DNA of 64,000 nucleotides from Rhabdophis nuchalis (GCA_039707465.1 CM077651.1:18917519-18981518); one strand, 5' to 3'. Shown: positions 33,014-44,690, counted from the stretch's first letter. Translations and numbers: made by a program. Notes: generated from the sequence alone by a model not told the origin.

Positions 33014-34121
33014 GCTTAGATAGTGGTAAGATTTCACTGGAATTGGTGCAATGCCCAGCTCTATTTCACAGAACCATTAGTATTCCAAAATACTGTATTG
33101 TGTTTGAATATAAATTCTGCACACAGCCTTGCTACATGATAGTACCTCTCTTATGGTAAGGTGCAGGCTACAAAGACTGTTCTTTGATTTGTTTTTTAAA
33201 ACAGAGACACATAAAAGCAGGGATGCTTTTTTACTTCCCACTTATGCTTAACTACTCCATAAATCCATTAGTAATATTTGAATAATACATGTGTCCATCC
33301 CATCCCCACCCCACCTGTAATATATTTAGAAGACTAAGAGCAATATTATTGTTAATGAGCTTGTTGGATCAAAAACTCTTTGGATTTTAGTCTATCATTT
33401 AACTAGGGTCATTTGAGTATTTAGCAGCACCAAAGTTATTGTGTTTTGCTGAAAGCAGTTTTTGGAAAGTGAAATTGAACACATTGCAGAGCTATAAATA
33501 TTTAGACATTGTTTTTTTAGGATCCAAACTCCTGAAAAAGTCAACCTGAATTTGCTACATTTAAGGCCCAAATAAATGTTATAGACACAGTATGTGCTTT
33601 TTCATTTTAGTTTATTCATTTACTATTTATTTATTAAATTTTTATGCTGCCCATCTCCCTTAAAAGATAATTATGGGCACCTTAGAGTATCATTTACTTA
33701 CAATCATTAAAATATTTTAGATTTAACAGTTTGGCCCATTAAATATTCTATGGCTCTTAAATCTGATTCAACTTCCATTTTGTACAGCTAGAAAGACTGC
33801 ACTGTAAAACCCTTCTAATTGTTCTTTCTAAGGCTAGAAATGCTCCCACTGCAAGTGGAAACAGATTTAATTAAGGTTGAGGCCATTCTTTTAAAGCAGG
33901 ACTGGCGTCTCATGCCCTCCTTGAAACTTTTTAGTCTGGCACAACTGCTTAAACAAGATAGAGAAGAAATAGCCTTGTGTGTTTTTTCTCCCAATTTTCT
34001 AATCTCCCAAGCTAATGGGAGCTAAACAGATTCTTAATGATTGAACTATCTTTTAGATCTGAGTTTGTTATCAGATTGACTTTCTGGGTGAGTTTTCAAA
34101 TCTGAATGACCTTGAAACAAG

Positions 34122-34122
<1 letters not shown>
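33014..34122. other. mostly unassigned; LINE-tip-like at 33615-33690
   Basis: 'tttatttattaaatttttat' then 'gctgcccatctcccttaaaa' resembles an antisense L2/CR1 3' end. No coding signal. Confidence 0.35.
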
Positions 34123-34152
<30 letters not shown>

Positions 34153-34248
34153 TGTATGTATGTATGTATGTAGGTAGGTAGGTAGGTAGGTAGGTAGGTA
34201 GGTAGGTAGGTAGGTAGGTAGGTATGTAGTAGGTAGGTAGGTAGATAG
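34123..34248. repeat. (TATG)n then (TAGG)n microsatellite
   Basis: About 11 ATGT units, then GTAG units, then a GATA remnant. Confidence 0.95.
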
Positions 34249-34251
34249 ATA

Positions 34252-34663
34252 ACAATGGTGGGTTTCAATTTTTTTTAGAAACTCTTCTGTAGGTATGACC
34301 TGCTTTGTGGGAGTGGCTTGCCAGTCATGTGACTGGGTGGGCATGGCCAACTTGTAAAATGTGGTGAAACTCACTTGACAATGCTCTTGCTTAGTAACCA
34401 AAATGTTGGCTCAGAAACTCTGGCATTTGAAGCACGCAAGCCTTAAAGCTGTCAAGTTACAAGACCCTTGGACCCCTAACCCTTTAGAAAAAAAATCCCA
34501 GTGGTGTTCAAACTTGACAGCTTTAAGACTTCAACTCCCAGAATTCCTCCTCTCGCCCTGCATCAAGGCAGGGGGAGGGAGCTGGAACCAGTTCTAAACT
34601 GCACAGAGGATTTGTGGAACCTCTTCTATAGAAGAGGTTAGAACTGGCAGGAACCCACCCCTG
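34252..34663. mobile_element. hAT MITE (GGTGG...CCACC family) with composite interior
   Basis: Ends 'caatggtgggtttcaat' and 'ggaacccacccctgg'. It contains 'agtaaccaaaatgttggctc', shared with 61327-61776 in reverse, and an internal 'gacttcaactcccagaattc' block as in the palindromic MITEs, with an inverse-paired 'cttaaagctgtcaagtta'. Confidence 0.6.
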
Positions 34664-34914
34664 GTTAAGGGAAATGAGTGGGGGATAAGTGAAGCATTCA
34701 AGAGAGGCTGGATTTATATCATTTTTCCAGAATGACTTTGCCTACATGGAGAAAGGGAATTTAAACAAACTCATTTCTTCTTGCACTGTTTATCCTGTCA
34801 TGACATTGACTGTACTTTTATTGTCCCTCGTTAAAGTAAATTGACCAGGTTGCGGTATGTATGAATTTTATACACATTTTTTGGACAGACTTGAAGTCTT
34901 TATTTATTCATTGC
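34664..34914. other. no recognisable feature
   Basis: Nothing nameable. Confidence 0.4.
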
Positions 34915-34916
34915 TG

Positions 34917-35215
34917 GTGGTGTGATGGCTCAGCAATTAAGATGTCAGTTGGAAAGCTGGTAACCCAGGTTCAAGACCCAAGCGCCATTGATGGAATGAG
35001 CTCCAGTCCTCACCCCAGCTCTGATAACTTAACAGTTTGAAAGCATGCAAATGCGAATAGATAAACAGGTATCACATCAGTGGAAAGGTAACAACACTCC
35101 ATGACATCATGCTGGCCTCATGATCACAGAAATAACTTTGAACAGCTCTGGCTCAATGGCCTTGAAATGGAGATGAACACTGCCACCTATAGTCAGCAAT
35201 AATTAGCAGAGTAAA
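34917..35215 (+). mobile_element. old Sauria-type SINE
   Basis: tRNA-like head 'gatggctcagcaattaagat' and B-box 'ggttcaagaccc', followed by family blocks 'gaatgagctccagtcctcac', 'agtttgaaagcatgcaaatg' and 'atggagatgaacactgccac'. Strongly diverged. Confidence 0.7.
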
Positions 35216-35244
35216 AGCTGCAGGGATTCCTATATCTTTTTTGT

Positions 35245-35475
35245 GGAGAGGTGCAGTGGCCTAGAGGTGGAGCTCTCGCCTCACCATCAGGAGGCTATGA
35301 GTTTGATCCTAGGAAGAGGCAGATATTTCTTTCTGGGCACACTGAGAATATATCTGCTGAACAAAACTCCGCATTGGTGACAGGAAGAGCATCTGGCCAT
35401 TAAAATACTCTGCTAACTCCATTCAGTTGCTCTGACTCCACCTCGCAAGGGATTATGGGATCATTGAATGAAAAT
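35245..35475 (+). mobile_element. second tRNA-derived SINE family
   Basis: Head 'gcagtggcctagaggtggag' (A box) and 'gagtttgatcctaggaagag' (B box), then a body with 'tgacaggaagagcatctggc' and 'gggattatgggatcattgaa'. Ends in ATGA repeats. Family name not known to me. Confidence 0.6.
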
Positions 35476-36545
35476 AATGATGATTTATGTATCTTTTTTA
35501 TTCATTATTAAATTAATATGCTGCCCATATCACTGCCTGAGGTGACTTACTCCCAACTGGACAAAACTTTATCTTGCCTGCAGAGCTTGGTATAATCATC
35601 GTTAAACCGTAATTTTTATATAAATGAAACAGAATAGACATGACTAAAGAGAATGTTATTTGATTGTTAAGCTAACTACACTGATCCTGTCCTAATATAA
35701 TATGAGGTGGTATGTCAGTTGTTATGTACTGATGTGGTTTTGCCTGTCTTTTTCCAGAAGTATGTTTGCATTCTTGTTTAGCTAGTCAAGGTCAGTAATA
35801 AAGATTCACTTCATTAAGTTCCAATGAAATGAATGAGAACAATAACACCAGAGTTTACAGTGATAACAAATTAATTAAAGGATCGAGATGCCAAGGTAAG
35901 GGAAGATTTCAATTAAAGAGCCTGTGAGCATCTATATCTAGTGAGCACATTCCATTGCTCTCATTTTTCATGTTTACTAAGCCTAGCTCTGAAAAAAAGA
36001 GACAGAAATAACAGACCTTTTGGTGCCATCTTGATTCAATTTAAAACTCATAAAAGCTTAGCTTTATTTGGACTACACAAATTTATAATTTTTGAGCTAC
36101 TTTGTTTCTCCTCTCCTCATGTATTGAAATTTTATTATTCCTCTGCAATTTGCTGCCTTCTCACCATCTCACTGATGTCTCTTCTTGCTTCAATCCTTAT
36201 TACACTAATTACACGTATTGCACTTTCCTGAGCATGTTCACTCAGTACAGAAAAGAATAAAATAGTAGAGGAATGATGTCCTGTAACAAGAGCATCATTT
36301 CTTTCTAAAGGTTTGTTGATCTACTTTAGTAGCTTGTAGCTAATGTAGTATCATAAGAGAAGCACCCTCAGCAATAAGCTCTTCTCTTTGGAAAGCGCAA
36401 ATATATTTCAGAGATGGCACAACTGGTTATCAATTGGTCACCCAGACTTTGTAGGATGCACATTTGCCTTTTGAGAAGATGGGCATAGTGAAAACAGAGT
36501 TCTCATCTTCATCTATCTTCTGAACTATAATTTACCAAGGCATCA
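35476..36545. other. mostly unassigned; LINE-tip-like at 35500-35560
   Basis: 'ttaatatgctgcccatatca' resembles a decayed antisense LINE end. The rest is AT-rich without coding signal. Confidence 0.35.
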
Positions 36546-36550
36546 ATAGA

Positions 36551-36581
36551 TTCATTCATTCATTCATTCATCCATGCAGAC

Positions 36582-36631
<50 letters not shown>

Positions 36632-36722
36632 GGATGGATGGATGGATGGATGGATGGATGGATGGATGGATGGATGGATGGATGGATGGACGGACAGACC
36701 GACAGACAGATGGACAGATAAA

Positions 36723-36768
<46 letters not shown>

Positions 36769-36968
36769 GGATGGATGGATGGATGGATGGATGGATGGAT
36801 GGATGGACAGACCGACAGACAGATGGACAGATAAAATAGATAGATAGATAGATGGATGGATGGATGGATGGATGGATGGATGGATGGATGGATGGATGGA
36901 TGGATGGAGGGAGGGATGGATGGATGGATGGATGGATGGACAGACCGACAGACAGATGGACAGATAAA

Positions 36969-37006
<38 letters not shown>

Positions 37007-37141
37007 GGATGGATGGATGGATGGATGGATGGATGGATGGATGGATGGATGGATGGATGGATGGATGGATGGATGGATGGATGGATGGATGGATGGATGG
37101 ACGGACAGACCGACAGACAGACAGACAGATGGACAGATAAA

Positions 37142-37199
<58 letters not shown>

Positions 37200-37339
37200 G
37201 GATGGATGGATGGATGGATGGATGGATGGATGGATGGATGGATGGATGGATGGATGGATGGATGGATGGATGGATGGATGGATGGATGGATGGATGGATG
37301 GATGGATGGATGGACAGACTGACAGACAGATGGACAGAT

Positions 37340-37380
<41 letters not shown>

Positions 37381-37479
37381 GGATGGATGGATGGATGGAT
37401 GGATGGATGGATGGATGGATGGATGGATGGATGGATGGATGGATGGATGGACAGACTGACAGACAGATGGACAGATAAA

Positions 37480-37548
<69 letters not shown>

Positions 37549-37620
37549 GACAGACACAGACAGAAAGACAAACAGGACAGAGATAGATAGCTAGGTAGCT
37601 AGATAAATAGAGAGACAGAC
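36551..37620. repeat. Bkm-like composite GATA/GATG/GACA array
   Basis: About 1.07 kb of blocks of GATA, then GATG (written GGAT/ATGG), separated by a recurring GACA-rich spacer with core 'gacagacagatggacagata' and 'aaatagata'. The spacer occurs six times (about 36690, 36806, 36940, 37103, 37314, 37450), giving higher-order units of roughly 115-210 bp. GATA/GACA repeats define the Bkm satellite first found in snakes. Three open frames of 329-369 codons (IHPS/YLS) on the minus strand are artefacts. Confidence 0.9.
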
Positions 37621-37684
37621 AGTCTCTGTGTATGTGAGACAGAGGGGGAGGGAAAGACCCTGAGGGCAAACTTTATTCCCTGCC

Positions 37685-37800
37685 AGCACCGATGAAGTTA
37701 CCTAATTTTGAGAATTAAATGTTTGCAAGAAAGAAAGAAAAAACAACCAAACTGAGAGAGCACCAGGGACCCCTCATTTCAACCCTGAGCTACAAATATT
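37685..37800 (+). mobile_element. Penelope-like terminal fragment, decayed
   Basis: 'gatgaagttacctaattttg', then 'aatgtttgcaagaaagaaag' and 'gagagcaccagggacccctc', matches 59776-59850. The hammerhead-like core is damaged (ccgatgaa in place of ctgatga). Confidence 0.5.
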
Positions 37801-38125
37801 ATCAGAAAAGAACCAGATCTTAATTAAATCTACTTGAATAATTGTACACAAAGAGAAAGCTGATACCGATTAAACTGATACAGCTGGTTAAATAAACATA
37901 TGCATGCCTGTGGAACACAACGATCTGAATCTTATAAAGATAAATGTGTGCCTTTAAATTAGTGTTGACCTCAGAAGATTTTAGACAAGTTTCTGCAGTT
38001 TCCCTGGCCAGACCTTTCAGAAGCAGTTGCCCTTCCTTCCTTCCTAAGGCAGTGAGAGAATGACTGATCCAGGGTCACCCAGCTGGCTTTGTGCCTAACT
38101 CAGGAATTGAAGTCACTCTCCCGAC
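37801..38125. other. unassigned; repeat trace at 38000-38120
   Basis: 'cagggtcacccagctggctt' resembles the dispersed repeat at 28030-28060. The LTR inserted at its end. Confidence 0.35.
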
Positions 38126-38769
38126 TGTAGGAAGTTAGCATCCACTTCTCTCCTAGAAAAATGAAATATTTTAGGAAATATTAAAAATATTAAAAAGGCA
38201 GAATATTATATTTTTCTGGATGAGAAAAGGAGAAATAATGTTTTAAAGACAAAGCAGCTCCCTGCAGCTTCCTTGCCCCTAACTTTGTAAATGGACCATT
38301 AAGGCCTGAGCCAGTCTATTCTACATAACAAAGATCTACCTACTTCAGGCAAAGACATAATAGGAACCCCAAAACCTTTTCATTACATCATCACCCAGCA
38401 ACAGCTCAACCAAGCTTGGGAATCAAAAGACAGACAGTCTACAAAGTCTGGCGCCGCCCTGGGTCCGTCTGGAGAAGGGCGGGATATAAATTTAATAAAA
38501 TAAAATAAATAAATAAATAAGTTAGCTAAGACCTCCACCCCCCTGGGAATTGGACAGCCAATGGGATAAATTTCCTGTGCAGGAACAAGAGAGGGTATAT
38601 AAAACAGGCTGTCTCAGCACCTCTTCCCCCTTTTTCTTCAAGATCTTCAAGGCATGTGATCCTCTTTTGCCCCTCAACCCATCAACCACCATAAAACCAT
38701 CTTTCCAAACAGCCTCCAGTGTCTTTCTCCCTTCTTGGAACTGAACCCAGATGGACATTTCTTCCAACG
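38126..38769 (+). mobile_element. solo LTR (family A) with L2 insertion
   Basis: Starts TGTAGGAAGTTAGCA and ends TTCTTCCAACG. A TATA-like 'gagggtatataaaacagg' lies near 38590. Blocks match 5500-6502 throughout. The flanking 4-mers cgac/agac agree at 3 of 4 positions. Confidence 0.8.
38448..38518 (+). mobile_element. 71-bp L2 LINE tip inserted in the LTR
   Basis: 'ctggcgccgccctgggtccg', 'gagaagggcgggatataaat' and a TAAATAAA tail lie between two copies of AAGT (38444-38447, 38519-38522). The other LTR copies have 'aaagttagctaag' uninterrupted. Confidence 0.9.
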
Positions 38770-39143
38770 AGACTGTACCCTATTCTCTTAAACACTATAC
38801 TAAACTGGCCACCTTGAATGTCATATTACTATTAATAATTCAGGCAAATCATGACATGCATTTCCCCTCCTACTTCTCACAGATTTTGCCAAGGTTCAGG
38901 CAACATTCACAAGAAATGTAGTTGGGAATGTAGTTGGGAATGCCTTTAACATCCTAATATATCAAGCTGCTTTTTAGAACATCATATGCTTAGTACAAAC
39001 AAGATTATAAATCCTGTTTTTTTTTAAATGAACACACACACACACGCTATTCTGATAAGGTAGGATTTCTGACAATGACTTTGTTCATATGTTTTTTCTA
39101 CTGAACATCCTAAAATATTACCCCAATACAAGGACACTTAGAG
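38770..39143. other. no recognisable feature
   Basis: Nothing nameable beyond a short CA run at 39034-39045. Confidence 0.4.
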
Positions 39144-39486
39144 CAGTGATGTTGGACTTTTTAGACACTAAATGCCCGGACTGCGTGCATGTGCATGCCC
39201 AAACTGAAAAGTGCATGTGAACGTTTGTTTGTGCGAACATGCACATGTACAGACATGCACATGTGCATATGCGCAGTAGAGACCTGAAGACCCACTGGCC
39301 AGCAGGAGATGGGGAATCCCGACACTGGCAGGCAGCGAGAGGTAAGATCTTTTTCTTTCATGAGCTTCTGTTTTGTCGTTTGTAGGGAAACAGAAGCTCA
39401 CAAAAGAAATGTCATGGAGATCTGGCCTGGGGTGAAGGCACATGTGTGCCACCTCTGGCATGCGTGCCATAGGTTCGCCATCATGG
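39144..39486 (+). mobile_element. hAT MITE (CAGTGATGG family)
   Basis: Begins CAGTGATGTTGGACTTTTTA, rich in 'gtgcatgtgcatgcccaa' type alternation, and ends 'gccataggttcgccatcatg'. Related to 28471 and 51512. No clear 8-bp duplication. Confidence 0.65.
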
Positions 39487-40085
39487 ACTTCGAGAAACAA
39501 GGACAGAAACAGACAGTCAGAGGAGGCAAAAGCTTTATACATTTAACTGTATAAAGGCGTTCATGACCTTGCTAATATAAAAGCCTTATTTAATTTCACG
39601 AGCATGAACTGGAGTTTTTAACAGATTAGACAGACAGACAGGCATCTGTCCCATCAATTTTCATGAAGTCCTATTAAATCACCTCTTCTACTCTGTAAAG
39701 ACAAACAGACAGATGTTGGATATAAATAGATGTTTAGATTCTCTCTTTAGGAACAATTATTCGTTTTTCTTCTTTGTGATGAATCCATTTACTACATAGT
39801 TTCTACATCTGCTTGATGAATTCCATGTGCTATCGCTGTCTATAATATCTATATTTATGTATCGCATGCACAGTCAATAATGAAATCCACTGGGACAGCA
39901 ATGCAACATAATTTAAGGTAAATACATTATGGTTAACGCACAATTGGCAGGAAGTAGAATTTCCCTTAAGCATGACATGTATTAGCCTGGATGTAAATGT
40001 TTGAAGCTAGCTACATAATTTACCTCTGCAGGGGGAAAAGTGTTTTTGGAATATTTAGCCACAGTCAAATATAACTTGCTGTCAA
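39487..40085. other. no recognisable feature
   Basis: Nothing nameable. Confidence 0.4.
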
Positions 40086-40340
40086 GAGAGAGAGGGAGGA
40101 AGGGGAGAGAGAGAGAAAGAGAGAGAGATGGGGGAGGAGGAACAAGAGAAGAAGGAGGAGGAGAGGAAGCAGGAGGAATAGGAGGAGAAGGAGGAGGAGG
40201 AGGAGGAGGAGGAGGAGGAGGAGGAGGAGGAGGAGAAGAAGAAGAAGAAGAAGAAGAAGAAGAAGAAGAAGAAGAAGAAGAAGAAGAAGAAGAAGAAGAA
40301 GAAGAAGAAGAAGAAGAAGAAGAAGAAGAAGAAGAAGAAA
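40086..40340. repeat. polypurine tract ending in (GGA)n and (GAA)n
   Basis: GAGA-rich start, about 12 GGA units near 40190-40232, then about 35 GAA units to 40340. The 111-codon open frame (poly-G/poly-E) is an artefact. Confidence 0.95.
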
Positions 40341-41520
40341 TTAAGTGTTTATTAGATCTCTGTGGATTTTATTAATTTATTTTTCATCACGGTCAACTGG
40401 CCTACTTAGGAAGAAAAAGATCTACAAATTCATCAAATACTGCTTTTGAAAGAGGTATGAAAAATGATGGGACACAAAAACCGTCAGCCATCATTAATCA
40501 CTCTTGTATATATTAGCAGTAACCCCCACTCCAAATTAAAGGAGAATAAGCTCTACAGATGAAGAATGAACAAGAATGAGTGTAAGAACTTTGTTGTACA
40601 TCACTTTCCATGTCTTGAAAGCAACTGTTCACCAGACAGTTTCCTCTGACTGTGGATGTTTGCAGTCCAACTGAGAGTCCAGATAAATCATAGGCCCTGC
40701 ACAAAAATAGCATCAAATCTTTGAAGATGGCTTGGAACCGAATTCACCTGATTTCAATGATGCTGCAGCAGAATTGATTTCCTACTTGAAGAACTACAAA
40801 CCTTGCTGGGGGGGAGATGAAATCTCAAGAAACACAAATTATCTGTTGTGAAATCTGTTGTAGAGACTGAAGTTTAAAGCTGAATTTCTTCAATGCTTCT
40901 CTGAGCCTTTGAAGTTTCAAATTATCACCTCTTAAATAAGGGCAAAATTCTAAAAGGCAGCATTATTTTTTATTTTTTTATTTTTCACTTTCTTCTCCTT
41001 TTAGATCTCTATTTTTTTCTTCTTCTTCTGCAGCAGGTCCCGCAGGTTACATAATAGAAGAGGTTATTTAATAATACTGTCTCGCCAATCTGATTTACTT
41101 TATCATTATTTAAAGTGAAGAAAACCATTGCTCGTTAGAGAGAAAGGACAAATTAAGATGCTTTGTTGGTATAATCTAGAAATGGGAGACATTTTGGGGC
41201 CAAGAATTGTACTTAAAAACAGACAGACTAGAATTTTGTTTGTTTTCCTTTTTAATCCCAAGGTTATAGAGTTCCGCCTAAATCAGGATTTGCATCAATT
41301 TAATTGGTTTGTTTCATCTTTCTTTTCTCAAAGTAATGGGAAGCCATCAATTTTCAACAATTGTGGGCAGAAGGAATTCTAGAAGCTGAAAAATTGATGC
41401 GAGGACCTTCAAGAAATGAAATGAATGTGCCTTCCTTGCTGTCATGCATTGTGACAATATCAACACTGTCAGTCTTTAGAGAGTACCCACAAAAAAATCT
41501 CAAGTTATGTACAATCCTTG
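40341..41520. other. no recognisable feature
   Basis: AT-rich, no nameable element. Confidence 0.4.
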
Positions 41521-42232
41521 CAGTGGTGGGAACCCAAATCTTTTCCTACCGGTTCTATGAGAGTGCACTTTGTGTGTGTGTGTGCAGCACTCAAAGACCA
41601 TCCTTGGTTTCAGCGCTGATGGGCTGAGCTTCTTTTATTTAGCTCAGCTGAGGCGCAGAAATCTGCTCTGTTGCATAAATCACCTGAGCCAAAAAACCAA
41701 GGAAATGTAGGACAAGAAACAATGGGGATGGGAGGGCAGGGTCAAACAGAAGTGGCATTTGCTGGTTCTCCAAACTGCTGTATTTTTCAGAGTATAAGAT
41801 GCACCAGAGTATAAGACGCACCAAGATTTTGAAGAGGCAATTTTTAAAAAACGTTTTTGCACTCTGAAAATGGGCCTGGTTTTTTTTTTGTCAAAAAAGG
41901 GCATGCATAGCCTTTAGGAGGCTTGTATTGTGCTCCTGGGGGCTGAGAGGGGCAAAAATGAGCAAAAACCACCCTGTTTTTTTCGCTCATTTCTGCTCTC
42001 CTCTGCCCCCAGGAGCAACCTGGAAGCCTCCTAAAAGCTATGCACAGACATTTTTGCAAGGGGGGTGGGGTTGAGAGGTCAAAAATGCTGTATTCAGTGT
42101 ATAAGATGTATCCAGATTTTCACCCTCTCTTTTGGAGGAAAAAGGTGCATCTTCACTTTGAAAAGTATGGTACTCAAAATTCCCACTACCAGTTCGCCCG
42201 AACTTGTCCGAATTGGCTGAATACCACCTCTG
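41521..42232 (+). mobile_element. hAT MITE (GGTGG...CCACC family) containing a second MITE
   Basis: Ends CAGTGGTGGGAACCC and GAATACCACCTCTG, flanked by imperfect 8-mers aatccttg/aatcttag. A TA-flanked MITE of the CCATATTTTTC family lies inside at about 41780-42172. Confidence 0.75.
41780..42172 (-). mobile_element. nested mariner-type MITE
   Basis: 'gtatttttcagagtataaga' and 'tataagatgtatccagattt' match 32114-32506 and 55207-55797. Paired 'gctcctgggggctg' and 'cccccaggagcaac' blocks show the internal inverted repeat. Confidence 0.65.
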
Positions 42233-43317
42233 AATCTTAGTATGTTATGGAGATCAACCAATACATTGTCCAATTCTTCTGTGTGATGCATCAACATCGT
42301 TCATACACAGGTAATAACATTTAGCCTGAAGAAAAGTCTATTCCTTAGTCACCCATAGTGCATACTAAAATCTATACATCCATACCAAAGTCACAGTTAG
42401 TCAGAAGATGGAAAGTTAAAGTTGTAGGAAATATTGTTATGCCTACACAAAATATAAAAATGTATCTTTCACAACAAATCCTTTTAAAAAATAATACCGG
42501 TACCACCCCCAAAAAATATGTGGTGGGATAACAGATAGGAAAGAAAAATCTATGACGATCACATTGCCTGTTTGGTCAAGAAGCACATATCTTTTCAAGG
42601 TGTCATTGAACAGTGTAACTTAATATCACCATTACAATTAGAATTTCATATACTTTTTCTGATTCAACAGCTGTATACAGTATTTTGGGATTAAAGACTT
42701 TGAGATATAGATATTATGGGGGGAAATGCTAAATGTTTTTCTGTATAGGGATTTGGTCCAAATATTGACTCATTTAAAAAAAAAACCGAGTAGAGCATTT
42801 GTAATGCATATATAAGGTTCAATGGCTTTTTTTAAAAGGATGCATAGTTCATGACAACAGACAAAGTGACATTAATGCCATCTCCAATAATCCCCCCAAC
42901 CTTTTTTTGTTGTTGGCTGTCTGGTTGATTGGTTCATTGGTTTGTTTTGAATCCACTAAGTGAAATACTTTGCATTGTTCTGTGAATTAGAATTGATTAT
43001 CTAATCTAATGGTAAGCTCTCCTTCATTGATATGTCCAAGCAGAGGTTCTGCATTCATCTGCTTTGCATTCATACACTAAGCAAAGTTTGGACTTACTGA
43101 CCGTAATGGCTCCTCCTATGATTCTAGGTTGACATTAAAAACCACTTAGATTTCTTTAATCATTCCAAGCAAGGATTTTACTGATAGAGATGATGCTTTA
43201 TCTGTCAAACGGCCCTCTTTGGACGTACAATCTGCCATAAATAATTCAAGTTACAAATGAAAGAAAAACCTTTGCTTGGGAGTCTAAAGAATCATTGCAC
43301 TCATTGTGGACTGAATA
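42233..43317. other. no recognisable feature
   Basis: AT-rich; nothing nameable. Confidence 0.4.
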
Positions 43318-43755
43318 ACAGAATGATAGAGTTGGAAGGGACCCTGGAGGTCTCCTAGTCCAACCCCTTGTTCAGGCAGGAAGCCCTATACCATTTCACA
43401 CAAATGGTTGCCCAATCTCTTCTTAAAAACTTTAAGTGTTGGAGCATTTACAACCTCTGGAGGCAAATTGTTCCACTGATTAATTGTTCTAACTGTCAAG
43501 AAAATTTATCGTAGGTTCCATCCATTTCTTCATCTCCTGCCCTCAGGTGCTTTGGAGACTAGTTTAACGCCATTGTTTTTGTGACAACCCCGTAGATATT
43601 GGATATTGCTATCATATCACCCCCTAGACCTTCTTTTCATTAAACTAGACATACCCAGTTCCAGCAACTGTTCTTTGTATGCTTTAGCTTCCAGTCCCCT
43701 AATCTTCTTTGTTGCTCTTCTCTGCACTCTTTCTGGAGTCTCAACAATCTTTTTT
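43318..43755 (-). mobile_element. CR1 LINE 3' end
   Basis: Plus strand 'agagttggaagggaccctgg' and 'gttccactgattaattgttc' are the antisense CR1 end. The coding part at 43540-43755 continues into the ERVQRRA-type region. Two nearby CR1 copies are at 43940 and 58355. Confidence 0.8.
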
Positions 43756-43939
43756 TACACTATGGGAACCAACAGTGCTCAGCTCGATGGGCAATTAGGA
43801 ACTGCATAGGTGATGCATACACATAGGCATGCATAGGGACCTGGATTCAAAAAGCAAAGTGCAATTCACAGATCATACATGCATTAATATTGGGAATAAC
43901 ATAGTAATCCTGAGATAGCCCAAGTCTAAACTCTATATC

Positions 43940-44243
43940 ATAAATAATAATAAGATGAATAACAGTTGGAAGGGACTACTCCAACGCCCTACTCAAGCAG
44001 GCAACCCTATACCATTTCAGACAAGTGGTTGACCAGTCTCTTCTTAAAAGCCTCCAATGGTGGAGCACCCACAGTTTCTGAAGGCAAGCTGTTCCACTGG
44101 TTCATTGTTCTCAGTGTTAGGAAATTTCTCCTTAGTTCCAGGTTGCTTTCTTCTTTGATTAGTTTCCATCCAGAAATAAAGGAAAGGGTAGTCTTCTCAA
44201 TTTCTGGAAGATCATAGGAGGCCATCACAGGATATTGTGACAC
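43940..44243 (-). mobile_element. CR1 LINE 3' end, second copy
   Basis: Minus strand encodes SGWKLIKEESNLELRRNFLT, RTMNQWNSLPSETV and APPLEAFKKRLVNHL, the CR1 C-terminus, in one open frame of 78 codons. Confidence 0.85.
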
Positions 44244-44254
44244 TGGTAGGTAGG

Positions 44255-44690
44255 GTACTCATACATCCTCACGGCCGATTCGCTCCCACAGAGAGGGACT
44301 TCTCCGGGTGCCGTCCACTAGACTGTGTCAGCAGGCGACGCCCAGGGGAAGGGTTCTCTCTGTGGCGGGCCCGGCCCTCTGGAACGACCTTCCCCCCGAT
44401 ATTAGAACGACTACGGACCTCCGCTCCTTCCGTCTGAAATTAAAAACACACTTTTTCTGCTTGGCCGGCCTAGGCTAGTCTCTCTTTCTATGGGGTTTTA
44501 AATTTATTTATAGCTGCTGGGTATTTTAGTTTAACGGGTTTTAGCACAGGAATAGATTTAATCTGTTTTTATATTATGTATTTATATTTGTATATTTATT
44601 GCTTTTACTTTCCCTGTGCACCGCCCCGAGTCCCTGTGGGGAGAGGGAGCGGTTCTACAAATTAAATTTGATGATGATGATGATGATGAG
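44255..44690 (+). mobile_element. L2 LINE 3' end, tail-B type with (GAT)n
   Basis: Coding remains [12 protein letters not shown] (shifted frame) and [17 protein letters not shown], then 'gcaccgccccgagtccctg', 'gggagagggagcggttctac' and (GAT)n at 44671-44687. Close relative of the intact copy at 46607. Confidence 0.85.

Noticed and set aside
35941..36231. 96-codon plus-strand frame, hydrophobic C-terminus
   Set aside because: AT-rich, no family resemblance, no repeat or splice context to support it.
36551..37620. CRISPR-like pattern of repeats and spacers in the composite array
   Set aside because: The apparent spacers are simple GATA/GATG runs of variable length and the context is a vertebrate genome; no cas genes.
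36560..37669. Open frames of 329-369 codons on the minus strand (IHPS/YLSI repeats)
   Set aside because: They are translations of the GATA/GATG/GACA array in three phases; no complexity, no domain, and all phases are equally open.
40040..40375. 111-codon frame with poly-Gly and poly-Glu
   Set aside because: Translation of (GGA)n and (GAA)n.
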